DNA of 64,000 nucleotides from Seminavis robusta (taxonomy: Eukaryota > Bacillariophyta > Bacillariophyceae > Naviculales > Naviculaceae). How positions within the stretch are numbered: position 1 is the stretch's first letter; every line of letters begins with the position of its first letter. Location: the NCBI GenBank assembly GCA_903772945.1, contig CAICTM010000231.1, positions 1 through 64,000 on the forward strand. Direction: 5' to 3'. Shown here in pieces: positions 42,650 through 52,472 of the stretch. The notes under the pieces are model-generated. The model saw only the letters and a program-made list of their open reading frames with translations, was not told where the DNA came from and did no database searches. The position numbers and the translations under genes are program-made.

Positions 42650-44194
42650 ATGCGATCGTTGAACTCATCTTTTATTGGAAAATCTGTGGCGGTCTGGCCG
42701 GTCTTCCTGGCATTGGTGCAGGCTTACGAACGAGACGACGATGATAAGAGATGCCTCGAGAGCGACGGCTGCCGTATGACGGTCGGGTTCTTCTTGCTTC
42801 TTGTGTTACCACTGTTGATATGCTGGAATGAGCACACACATACACGCCTAGCCAAACTGTACAAGGTTGCCAAGCAGCACATTCGCAACATCACTGCACC
42901 ACCAGGAAACGGATACGAATTTGATGCACCCGTCCCACCATTCGTTTCAGACGGTGAATTCGTCTGTTGCTCTGGACTGCTTGGAGGGGCTGAACTTTTG
43001 CAGGATAACTTGTTCCCCACCATCAAGGTGGAAAGCGCCTTGTTGTTGAAACGAGAGATAGAAATCTATCAGTACCGGGAATACAAAAGCGACAATAGTA
43101 CAATGGAGATCGAGGAGGTGTGGTCTTCAAAGCCTCTTCCTGACCCCCGAAAGCACAAGGACAAGAAGAATCCAGTGGGAAACTGGAACATTTTCTCAGC
43201 TTCTGAAACGGTGGACACAGGCGACACTTTTCAGGGCGAAAAGATCGAGTTTGGTGACAATTTGGTCGTACAAAGGGCTTCCAACCCTGTTCTCGAGGCC
43301 CCGCTCCCTCTGTCCGTTCCCACGGCCCTCGTTGACGAAGCCTTCTTTCCGACACGCAATGTCTATCGGCTTCGAGAGTTTGGGCGGTTGAAAGACTTTC
43401 AGGGCACCTGGCAAGAAAAGTTTGTTCCAGCTGGTCCTGTCACCGTAAATAAGGAGACATACGGCAACCTTGTGTTCCCTCCGGAGTGCTTTGCAATGGG
43501 CAAGTACGTTTACGACGGAGATCCAGACACTGTGGGCACCATTCGCATGAGCTGGGCTTATGCCTTGCCTCAAGACATGACCGTGGCAGCAGAACTTGTG
43601 GAACCGGGACGGGAGTGCTTGGCAAGCTACGGTTGCAAACTCCATCGTATGAACCGGGGCGGACTTCTCGGCGTGCTTGGCAAGGTTGGTACCATAAAGA
43701 AGGAACTATTGGAGGGAGAAAGTGCGCCGCTCATGTCGAAGTCAGACATGCACACAAATTTCGACATGTGGACTCTGACTCCATTTCAAGTCACGGGCAC
43801 ATCTGTTGCTGCTTGCGGAGAGGAAAAGTTCTTGGGCCAGCTTTGGATGATTGCACCAGGCCTGATGAACGCACAACAGCTTTTTTCGCGAGCGAGTTGG
43901 GCCAACGACAAGTCGTTGTTCGCTTACCGAGCCCTTACTCATGTCTTGTTGTATGTGGGGTGGATGCTGATCTTGTCGACGCCTGTGAGGATGGTCTTTG
44001 GGACTGGAGTAGTTGCGTCGGTCCTCTCTGCTGGGTTAATGGTCGTGGGCTTTGTTCTGGCGACCTCTTGCTGGGTGACCGTATCAGCTCTAGCCTGTTG
44101 CACGGCACGTCCCTTGCGTTCCACTCTTCTGGTCGCCACGGTTCTTGTGTTTCTTTACGTTTCTGGAAAGCACCATGTGACCGCTTCGGAATAG
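42650..44194 (+). CDS. TMEM43/LUMA-like membrane protein 1
   Basis: One exon, 514 residues. A first hydrophobic segment at about 45-62 (VGFFLLLVLPLLICWNE) ends in the family's WNE motif. A long loop follows, with KREIEIYQYREYKSDN, an E-x-Y-Q-(Y/W)-x-E element, and an aromatic WNIFSASETV stretch. Later come GTIRMSWAYALPQDM and GQLWMIAPGLMNAQQLFSRA, then three or four C-terminal transmembrane segments (about 405-505). This layout is that of TMEM43 (LUMA): one N-terminal and several C-terminal helices with a large lumenal domain. In animals it sits in the inner nuclear membrane and ER, binding lamins, emerin and SUN2. The match is at motif level. A second, clearer homologue lies at 49504-51084 on the other strand. 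Confidence 0.7.
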   Translation: MRSLNSSFIGKSVAVWPVFLALVQAYERDDDDKRCLESDGCRMTVGFFLLLVLPLLICWNEHTHTRLAKLYKVAKQHIRNITAPPGNGYEFDAPVPPFVSDGEFVCCSGLLGGAELLQDNLFPTIKVESALLLKREIEIYQYREYKSDNSTMEIEEVWSSKPLPDPRKHKDKKNPVGNWNIFSASETVDTGDTFQGEKIEFGDNLVVQRASNPVLEAPLPLSVPTALVDEAFFPTRNVYRLREFGRLKDFQGTWQEKFVPAGPVTVNKETYGNLVFPPECFAMGKYVYDGDPDTVGTIRMSWAYALPQDMTVAAELVEPGRECLASYGCKLHRMNRGGLLGVLGKVGTIKKELLEGESAPLMSKSDMHTNFDMWTLTPFQVTGTSVAACGEEKFLGQLWMIAPGLMNAQQLFSRASWANDKSLFAYRALTHVLLYVGWMLILSTPVRMVFGTGVVASVLSAGLMVVGFVLATSCWVTVSALACCTARPLRSTLLVATVLVFLYVSGKHHVTASE

Positions 44195-44451
44195 CAGGAA
44201 AAGGTCTCATTATCATTCATTAGCTAGGAATGTCCTGGTAGTTGTATTAGCTGTTATAACCACCATTGATTTTTGCTTGGGTTTGTCTATAATGCACAGG
44301 CTGCATGTCGTTGCCGCGCAGAAACATGAAACAACCAACTATGTATTCCAAAACCATCCCTTCCGTTTTGAATAGCACAAGCCAACCATCCCAAGCAAAA
44401 AAGCTGACAAACTAGTTGGTCGAGCAGTACATGTATGTCGTGGCCAATTAA

Positions 44452-45953
44452 TTACTGTTGTGGCAGTCTTTCAAAGTGAATATTCTTCCATCCGTCTTTG
44501 CCTTGATGAGACCATATACGTTTTTCTTGCACCGTAATGCCCTCCTCCTCCTTATCACTGTTATTCTGAATGACCCGATCATATGTCACGGCCACTTTGG
44601 TACCTGAAATGAACTGGATTTTTGCATTCGACAGTGGTCCGGCAACACCACCTTCTTGTCGCGTCATGACTTGTTGTGCCGTTTCCTTTTCGGTCGCAAA
44701 CCATTCATTGGTACAGAGTGATCGATACAATTCCACATTTTGTGTTTGAATGGCTTGTAAGAGCCGCGATTGTGCCGTCAAGACATCGTACGAGATGATT
44801 TGATTCATGGCCGTTTGGGTCTCTTTCCACACCGCTTCAATGGATTGATCGCCTCGAATATCAAACACATCCAACGCGGGTCGCTTGTTCTTGTCGAGCA
44901 GTGTCTGTACGCACCGCAGCGTCTCCACCACGGGGACGGTATCCCGTTCAAATGTGGCGAATCGCTTCCGAGCACTTTGTAGATTGTCATCGGATCGTCC
45001 CGAACCTTCGGCGGCTCGTTGCAGAATGCGTCGTTCCAGTTCGTCCAATGGACACTGGTAGTTGAGTACGCCCCAGACGGTGGCTACTTTTTCGTTGGTC
45101 ATGCACCGGATCCATCCATCCAAATTGTCGTAATTGCGGGGGAATCCATCCACGAGAAAAATGAGATCCTCACCAAATTGATTGGCGGCGGCCGCCATGG
45201 CATTCTGTAAGAGCGTGAGGGATATTTCGACGGGAACAATATTTCCCGAAACGAGACAATTTTCAATCAATTCCCTGTGGGGAGATTCTTCCTTTTTGGT
45301 TTCAGCTCGAAGCAAGTCCCCGGCGGATAAATGGACACATGGATAGTTGGCTTTGATCAGGTCCGATTGAGTGCCTTTTCCTGAATTATATTACCGTATT
45401 ATTGACAAATAAATATAAGTGTGAGATGATATCGATATCATAGATTGCTGTTACTGCTGCTGCTGATTTTTGTATGGTACGTACCTGCCCCTGGCCCACC
45501 CAGTACAAACAATACTCTGAATTCGTTGCAGTCCGTGGTATCCAAATAGGGAAGGGAAGCGTCGTCATTGAACAATGCAGATTGAACCGAAGATCCCACA
45601 ATGGACATACTGGCTAGTGTGTGATCTGGTTGCTCTTCATCTTCATTGCTGTCATTGCTGTCACTACTGGCATCGGAACTGGTGGTCGATGATTCGGCAG
45701 TTTGTGAAAGAGTGGCCGCCAAACTGGTACTGGTAGTAGCACTCGATAAAAATGCCGGCTGTGAGATACCACCTCCTCGCACTTGCAGCAGACTGACTGG
45801 ATTGGTAGACTTTGCTGCAATGACAATCCTTCCACCACCAATGGCTCTGGAGGAAATTGTCCCCACCACAAAGGCAGCCGTGCGTTGTAGGAATATTCCG
45901 CCAGGCATCATGGTCATGACAGCCAGGAACCAAAGGGAATGGTAGAATTTCAT
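44452..45953 (-). CDS. Plastid UMP-CMP kinase with C-terminal NTF2/CaMKII-association-like domain
   Basis: Two exons, 45953-45485 and 45380-44452, with a 104-nt intron splitting the P-loop; 465 residues. Residues 1-25 form an ER signal peptide followed by RTAAFVVG; a Phe after Ala-Ala at the cleavage site is the diatom plastid-import rule (ASAFAP type). A Ser/Thr-rich transit stretch follows to about 130. The kinase covers about 146-335: P-loop GGPGAGKGTQ, HLSAGDLLRAE for the nucleotide monophosphate, VDGFPRNYDNLDGW, and the short lid GSGRSDDN. These are UMP-CMP kinase hallmarks; the enzyme converts UMP or CMP plus ATP to the diphosphate. Residues about 340-465 (DVLTAQSRLLQAIQTQNVELY, then TKVAVTYDRVIQ and KRIWSHQGKDGWKNIHFERL) match an NTF2-like fold of the CaMKII-association/SnoaL type, which often mediates oligomers. 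Confidence 0.85.
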
Positions 45954-46374
45954 AGATGAAGTAGATAGAAGATAAAGTACGGTAGTTTAGTAGATTGGAG
46001 TAGGTTGGATTGGATTCAAACAAAGCCAAGGACAATCAATACTCAATAGTACTATTAATACAACTCTACCGTGTCGAACAGTGTTGTTTTGTTCTTCCAA
46101 AGAGCTTTTGCTTCAAGCCTTCAAGACCATCAAGACGATGAAATTGGCGTTGTTGGTTGGACACTTCCACACTTCAACCTCATCGATCTTCTCATCGCTG
46201 ACGTCAGTGATGTGACAAAACAGCTTTGGGACTCAAATCTTCGCGCTGGATCTTTTGGGTTCCAAACCTTCCGAAAGCAACACAACCACAAAACCATCCC
46301 CACAAACACGCTCTGACCTCCAAAGCGCACAACCCAGGCCGTCCAAAGAGAGATAAACGAAGAGAGAGAAAACC
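45954..46374. other. Divergent promoter region
   Basis: 420 bp between the divergent UMP-CMP kinase and REX1-B genes. No specific site recognised. Confidence 0.45.
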
Positions 46375-47292
46375 ATGGACTCGACTACTCCTACGGCTGA
46401 TTCTTCTGCCCCCTCAGCAGCACCTGCAGTAGCCCCAGCCCCATCCAAGCAAACGGGAATTGACATTCAACAAGCCCTGGACATTTTGTCGGACCGTTCA
46501 CCGCACGATCACTCCGGTTGTCACGCTCATCAGACGGACCAACTCAAGTCCATGGGTCAAACCATTGATCTCAATAATAATTCGACAAGCGAACAAAACA
46601 ACAACAACAACAATGAAAATGATGATCCCGACCAAAAGCAACAACAAGAACTGGAGGATTTGGAGCAGCGACGAAAGGAACGAGCCGCTCAGTTACAAGA
46701 AGAATTGAAATCCATGACGGTCAAGGAATTACTACAGACAGTGCTCGAGACTCAACAGCAACGAGTCGCCACGTATCAAGGATACAATCAGTGAGTTACT
46801 CAAATGACACAAAGAAAAGAGCCAAAGAAGACACAACCTCAGAACTATTTGGTTGTGAATTGGAGGATTCTGACCTTTTTTCTTCTTTTTTTCTTCTACA
46901 GAAGCCTCACCCAAGTGCTACAAAGTGCCAATATGACGGCCTACATGAGCAGTTGCGCCCATACCACGGCGGCATTTGCCGTCCTCAGCGACACGATAAG
47001 GGCCGTTCGACAAGCACTTCCTCCAAAATTAGCCAAATTAATCACCAATCTACAACAACACGAACAACAAAAATTGCATCTCACGGCGGCGTGGCATTTG
47101 GAACGCATTCGAGAACGAAATGAAAACATGATACACGACACTAATAGTGGGGACAAGAGAATTGCCAAGTTGCTCAACCAAGGAGTCCAATCGTTGCAGC
47201 AGCAACTCCAGGAATGTGTGGAAGAAATCAATGAATGTATAGAAGAAATTCGATATGCCATGATGGAAGAAGAAGACAATGAACAAGAATAA
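46375..47292 (+). CDS. REX1-B-like DNA repair protein
   Basis: Two exons, 46375-46790 and 46902-47292, with a 111-nt GT-AG intron; 268 residues. The N-terminal third is disordered: Ala/Pro/Ser-rich, then His-rich, then a run of Asn near 77-83. From about 95 to the end it is helical: VKELLQTVLETQQQRVATYQ, then YMSSCAHTTAAFAVLSDTIR and LITNLQQHEQQKLHLTAAWH. This order of helices matches the REX1-B family (human C19orf60), named after a Chlamydomonas gene needed for excision repair of UV damage. The C-terminus is a coiled coil (VQSLQQQLQECVEEINECIE). The biochemical activity of the family is not known. Confidence 0.72.
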
Positions 47293-47555
47293 AGAAAACA
47301 TTGTAATCTACAACTTGCCCTCTACTAGTAGTACTTGAGCCAAAATGTATGTAGTCCCTCGTGCCTGACAGAACACAGCCACGTTTCGGCAAGCATGACG
47401 CATGTAGCTTAGTGTGCGTTCTACAAAGTAGCTAGTAGCTAGCTAGCTCTATAAACGTAAAGAAGTTGAACAAGCCATCAAAGATTGGCAGCGCAGTGTT
47501 AGCGAAGGGCACTACAAACGAAATATCAAGTTAGGAACAAAAGCCAAGCAGTTAT
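47293..47555. other. Intergenic, convergent spacer
   Basis: About 260 bp with a CTAGCTAGCTAG cluster near 47432-47450. No gene. Confidence 0.5.
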
Positions 47556-48818
47556 TTATTCTACGTCGCCGCTGCTGTCTGTCTCAACAAAGGCATCCTC
47601 CAATGAAAAATTCCTTTCATTGTCAAATCTCCTTCTGATCAGTTCTTCCAATTTCTGACAAAGCCTGGCTACGGCTACTTCCTCACTTGGTATGTTGTAT
47701 ATCCTGTCAAGCCTGCCACAAGGAAATTTACACCCAACTCGAATCTTTGACCTGAATTCTTCTCGGAGGGCAGGTTTTATCGTAGAAATCATAGCATTCT
47801 ACAGTAGGATGTGAACACATATCTGACAACAGTTAGAAATCCACTTGCCACTAGAAGGAAGAAACGATTGTGAAATGCAACCTCTGATACTTACAAAAAG
47901 AATGGATGTGTTGAAAAACCTGACTGCACGATGCTTGATTGGATAAACGTTCCAAGCACCACTTGCGACGGAGCGAATAACATGTCTGTCAAACACCATG
48001 CTGACCTGAAATGAATATCCCTCACATTCTAACAATGATGTGGTCCCAGCTTGAACTGCCTTCAAGTCAGGACACAGCAGCTGTGACAAATAGTAGGTTC
48101 TCTGCATTACCCCACGGATGGAATCATGGGATTTGAAGAGGTTCATGTTGAATTTTGGAGCATCATATGCAATAATGTAGCCCCCATGCTGAAGATCCAA
48201 ATCAACAGAGAGAAGAAACCTATCCTTGACTTGATCTGGAATATGCCTTAATGAGTCCTCCAGAGTATCTAGAACAGCATACCTTTTCTTGTACTTTTGC
48301 AGCTGATAGGCATTTTGCACCGCCCATTCAAGGTCGCCCTGTCCAACAATAGCCAGCTGAGCATACATCATGTCTGACAAATTGTCAAGATCTGGGGTGC
48401 TTTCAATGGTGTGCTTGATGGTCAAAGCCTGTTGGTGCTCCCCAGGAGTAATTTGCATCCTTCCTGAGTCATATTGACTGGCGAGTTGCTGTGTTGCACG
48501 GTGGAGTGCCTCTGTGGTACTGCTGTCATGATCCATAGAGGATGCAAATTGCTGTGATTGCTGTTGTTGATGCTGGTGTGTGTCAGTATCAGTTGTGCTA
48601 CTCTGACTGTCTGATGGTTCGTCATCATCGCTTGGCTCTCCATCTTTATCAAGCTGCTCTGGAGAAGTGCGGTTCACATTCAGAGCCTGATCTGGGATAA
48701 CAACTAGGGTGCCTATCAAATCCTGTGCATCAGGTTCAGGTTCATACACATCATGCTCAGAGTTGCTCTCGGCATCATGTTCAAAAGGCGTTCTCTGGTG
48801 GTTTTGGCCCTCTGACAT
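47556..48818 (-). CDS. CRAL-TRIO (Sec14-like) lipid-binding protein
   Basis: Two exons, 48818-47895 and 47798-47556, with a 96-nt GT-AG intron (donor GTAAGT); 388 residues. The first 115 residues are acidic and Ser/Gln-rich, probably disordered. Residues about 120-190 form a helical N-lobe with KYKKRYAVLDTLEDSL. The CRAL-TRIO lobe follows: GGYIIAYDAPKFNMNLF, YYLSQLLCPDLKAVQAG, then YSFQVSMVFDRHVIRSV and VYPIKHRAVRFFNTSILFNA, ending in TIKPALREEFRSKIRVG. The pattern YPI-(K/R)-x-(R/K)-A-(V/I) before the last strand is typical. Such proteins carry a hydrophobic ligand (phosphoinositide, tocopherol or other lipid) between membranes. Ligand unknown. Confidence 0.72.
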
Positions 48819-49503
48819 TTCTGTTGGGATGGTTTATGAAGGGTCTACTGAACAATTTCAATAGATTTCCAGTGTGCTTCCGCTTGGGCAGGATGTTGCC
48901 AGGTTTGCCCCTTCAAATTTACGTAGATGTACGTCGGGCACCTTGAGTCCGATCCTGTAATAGTGATCACTCTACCATGCTACTGATAGCTCCGACTTCG
49001 TGAAGCCTCTGCTTCTTCACCGGGCAACAGTGATACCGATACCTTCTTTCAAAGTTCGACGAAAGCGGTAGGAATTGTTGGAAGTGTGTGGTCGCGTTGG
49101 CGGTATTGCACAAGGACCATAGGAAGCCAGTATAGTTGTGAAAAAACTCGTACCCTTCAACCTCTACCAAGGGGAGGACCGGGCAAGAGTAAAGAGCAAT
49201 CAGCTTTACTCCAGGGGATGATGGTACGGAGAGCTGAGCTGTTAGCTCTAGCTACTGAAAGAAAGGACCGAGTTGAGTCAAAACAAAGCTGAGACAGGAG
49301 GAAAGCAAGGTTTGTTGCCAAAATTTGCGACGTACGAGTTGACTTGTTGAGCCAGATCACGGGCTCGCATTCCCTTTTGGTTGTTTCGTAAGATTCTCAA
49401 AATAGAGACTGTGGTGAAACTATTTGAGGTGAAGAGCGCCAATTGGAGCTCTTCACCACCTCAATGAATTTACAGTAGACTTAGATGTGCTGTGATTAAA
49501 AGC
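48819..49503. other. Intergenic
   Basis: About 685 bp. No gene. 48940-49005 on the minus strand has weak tRNA-like boxes but does not fold well. Confidence 0.45.
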
Positions 49504-51084
49504 TTACTCCTTCTCGAGCTCGTCCCCGGGCGCGTATTCCGCTGCCACTTCAATGTCACCCTCCTCTTCGTCCTCTCCTTTCCCTCCTTCAGTCGTTTTA
49601 CCTGCTTGCTTTTTCTGGTGATTGGCATATGCCGCATATCCTCCAAGACTACAGAGTCCACAGGACGCGATCAAAAGAGGAATGGCCACCTGGGGACGGT
49701 AGGCAATCCACGCAATGGCCACCACCACGGACCAGCAGCAACATCCCAAGAGGCAATCCACCACCCACAAGGCATATCCAATCAAATCTCCCAGCAAGGG
49801 ACCGACACAAGGAATGATATCTGGAATTTCCGTCAAGGGAGCTGTGATCATGACAAGTCCAACGATGCAGAGTAGCAGAGTGAGGAATCGCAGTGTCCAT
49901 GTCAGACCGACGTTTTCGGCTTCCTTTTGGTCGAGCAATTGTACCGCTGTAAAATTTCCATCAGTTACTTCAAATAGGCCATAATCATTGTCATAGGATG
50001 ATCCCCACATGATAAAGGTGTTGCCTCTTTGTAGCGCAAAAATAGAAACCGTGTCGGCCGTGCGAATCGTATAAGATCTCGTCAAGTAGTCGGTTGTTTG
50101 ACCATTGCTATCTTGCTTTTGCCACACCATTTTGCTTCCCTGTAGAGACGCGCCACCGGGAGAGCAGACCAGAGAAGTGCCACTCGTCGTCGAAACAGGA
50201 GCAGTAGTGGTGGTGGATGATTGCAATTCACGCCGAGTGCCCGTTGAGTTTGTGGTTGACGGAGCTGCGGTTGTGGCCGGAGCCGCAGTTGTGGCTGGGG
50301 TAGTTGTAGTTGCTGGAGCTGTAGTTGTTGTTGTTGTTGTGGTGCCGCCGGCATTGGAACTGGAGCAAGCAGGAGTAAGCACCTTGGAATCCCCCAATCG
50401 ACCTGTTTTGCTGTCGGGCACGATGTAGTCCCCGGCCTTGACATTGGTCGCCGTTTGGATATTCTTATTTCCCAAACCGTATCCCGACAAGGACCACCAA
50501 GATTCTCGCTGTGGATCCCAATTGAGACAGACATTGTTGTTGTTTTGGGTTTGGCAAGAGGCGCCGCCTTTGTGAAAATTGCTGACAACTGAGGGCGCGC
50601 TGAAGCCCCAAGTTCGATTGTACGTGTGCGTCTTGACGGTGGTGCTTCCTCCGCCTACCTTGTCGTCCGTGGTCTTGGACTTGACAACTTCTTTCCACTG
50701 GAACACTTCCATATACGAGTCCAATGACAATCCAGTACGCTCTGCTTCGGGAATTCCTTGCAAAACAGGATCATTTTGACCCAAAACTTGAAAGTTGGAA
50801 AGAGGGCAGGTGACATGGACCAATTGACCCTCTAATTCGGTCTTGATGGGACTGCAGGAAGCTTCCTTGAAGATCTCTTTGGCTTCGTTGATGCTCTTCA
50901 TATTGGCCACATTGCGATACTCATTCCAACCGGCCACACCCAAAGATCCAAAAAACAAGAGAAATCCAATGAACATGCCGCAACACGCATTCGACAGTTT
51001 CTCGCCATAGCTCGTGTGCTCAATCTCTTGATTCTCGGCCAATTCAGGGTCGCCAAAACCAAACATTCGTCCGACGTCTTCCAT
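49504..51084 (-). CDS. TMEM43/LUMA-like membrane protein 2
   Basis: One exon, 526 residues. Residues about 25-52 (SYGEKLSNACCGMFIGFLLF, then WNEYRNV) form the first helix with the family WNE motif. They are followed by IKTELEGQLVHVTCPLSNFQ and SLDSYMEVFQWKEVVKSK, which line up with human TMEM43 (ENEGRLVHI and VEMYQWVE). A lumenal loop near 140-350 includes a Thr/Ala-rich low-complexity stretch (about 250-280), probably glycosylated, as found inside many diatom proteins. Four C-terminal helices (about 385-500) follow, then an acidic tail (GEDEEEGDIEVAAEYAPGDE). TMEM43 of animals anchors inner nuclear membrane and ER complexes and interacts with SUN2; a SUN-domain gene lies 1.4 kb away on the other strand. 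Functional linkage is only suggestive. Confidence 0.8.
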   Translation of the reverse strand: MEDVGRMFGFGDPELAENQEIEHTSYGEKLSNACCGMFIGFLLFFGSLGVAGWNEYRNVANMKSINEAKEIFKEASCSPIKTELEGQLVHVTCPLSNFQVLGQNDPVLQGIPEAERTGLSLDSYMEVFQWKEVVKSKTTDDKVGGGSTTVKTHTYNRTWGFSAPSVVSNFHKGGASCQTQNNNNVCLNWDPQRESWWSLSGYGLGNKNIQTATNVKAGDYIVPDSKTGRLGDSKVLTPACSSSNAGGTTTTTTTTAPATTTTPATTAAPATTAAPSTTNSTGTRRELQSSTTTTAPVSTTSGTSLVCSPGGASLQGSKMVWQKQDSNGQTTDYLTRSYTIRTADTVSIFALQRGNTFIMWGSSYDNDYGLFEVTDGNFTAVQLLDQKEAENVGLTWTLRFLTLLLCIVGLVMITAPLTEIPDIIPCVGPLLGDLIGYALWVVDCLLGCCCWSVVVAIAWIAYRPQVAIPLLIASCGLCSLGGYAAYANHQKKQAGKTTEGGKGEDEEEGDIEVAAEYAPGDELEKE

Positions 51085-52472
51085 GGTAGTTTGTTGTTGT
51101 TTGTTGTAGTTTGCTGTTGCTTTGATTCGATTTATGTTCTTTTATGGCAACAGCAGTGTTGCTTGGTCCTCGTCGTTGTTGGTTTTGTGGTTGCTGTGAT
51201 GACTTCCGTTTGACGAAATTTCTCTTTGGCATTTGGCAGCTCGCTCGGAGCACAAAAAGCCTCGCTGAGGCACGAATCAGCGGGGACTGGACACTCAAGA
51301 TTCAGTACTGAAAAAGATACTGAAAAGATATCAGACAAAAAGGTGGGCAGATGCAGGAATTGAATGGTTATTCGCGTTTTCCAACACGCCTCACTCCTTT
51401 AATAATTAAACTCATAGTTAAGCTAAATGGGTTTTAATATGACCCAGACACAAAGCAGTACGATAGATGTAAGCTATGAGTACCAACATCAAAAATCTTA
51501 ATCTAATACTTTAGAATACTACATGTATGTGGGGAGTGATGGCAGCTAGTACCTACAGTACTATCTTTCATATCACCATCTGCATCCAAGTCTCCAGATC
51601 CCCGTCTTTGGGTGCCTCCTTTACCACAACTTCTTTTGTTTCATCAATTTTGGCTTTGCACCTTTGCTTTCTTGGGCTTTGGTGGTGGCTCCTCACTGTC
51701 TGAAGGCATGGTTAGACTAGTATTATGGTATGTGACAATATCTGCTAGTGGCTATAAGAAATGAAAGATACTGAGATTGGACTGCTTGTAAGATAATGAT
51801 TCAGGTTGGCTGTTGGTGCATCGAATCCTTTCAGATATCCCCAGTACTGGACTCAGAATAAACTGATCTTATCGATGAGGTAGACGCTTACAATACCGGT
51901 CGCCAATGTGGTAGGGACGACGAGCCGAGGTTATCTCCGGAAGAGAAGACTGAAGACTGCATGAAGGATCAATGATCGCCAAAGGTTCCGTACCACGTTA
52001 GGACTGTTCCGTGTCGTAACGGCAGACTCAAAAAGTGCCGTACAAGCAAGGGCCATGCTGCGATTGCCGCAGCTAGCTAGCTAGCGTTGCCCTGCCTGGT
52101 GTGTTTGCACCATTTCGCGTGGAGCTTCGAGTGCCACCAATAACTTTTAGACTACCGGTCTCTAGTCTAGCTAGGTCTACTTGTCATGTTGATGCGGGTT
52201 GTCCGCCTTGTGCCGTCCTTGTTGCTACCGCTTCCAGTGCGTACGGATGTGACCAACAGTGAGTACCATATTTTAAAATATCCTTCACCCTCGTGAGACA
52301 CGAACGGGAATGATCTTTCTGCGATCAGAGCGATTGTGCTTCCAAAGTTGTTGTCGACAAACAACAACAAAAGGGCCAGACAACTCTTCACAATGGCGGA
52401 TAGTAGGCTCTGGATTTGAGCCGTACCACCAGGTAGTAGATAGATTGTAGAAGAGGAGTAGAAAGCTTCATC
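51085..52472. other. Intergenic, 1.4 kb, with a dispersed repeat
   Basis: Divergent spacer between TMEM43-like 2 and the SUN gene. It holds copy B of the dispersed repeat (51525-51885) and CTAGCTAGCTAGC near 52072-52086. No gene seen. Confidence 0.55.
51525..51885 (-). repeat. Dispersed inverted repeat, copy B, with micro-ORF
   Basis: Reverse-strand partner of 35320-35650. ATG at 51709 (minus) encodes MPSDSEEPPPKPKKAKVQSQN and a stop, differing at two residues from copy A. The tail keeps an acidic or Lys-rich reading (KEAPKDGDLETW) in another frame. Confidence 0.65.

Noticed and set aside
48940-49005. tRNA-like sequence on the minus strand
   Set aside because: The ends pair (GTCGG/CCGAC) and a D-arm-like run exists, but the anticodon loop has ten bases and the T-loop lacks TTCRA.
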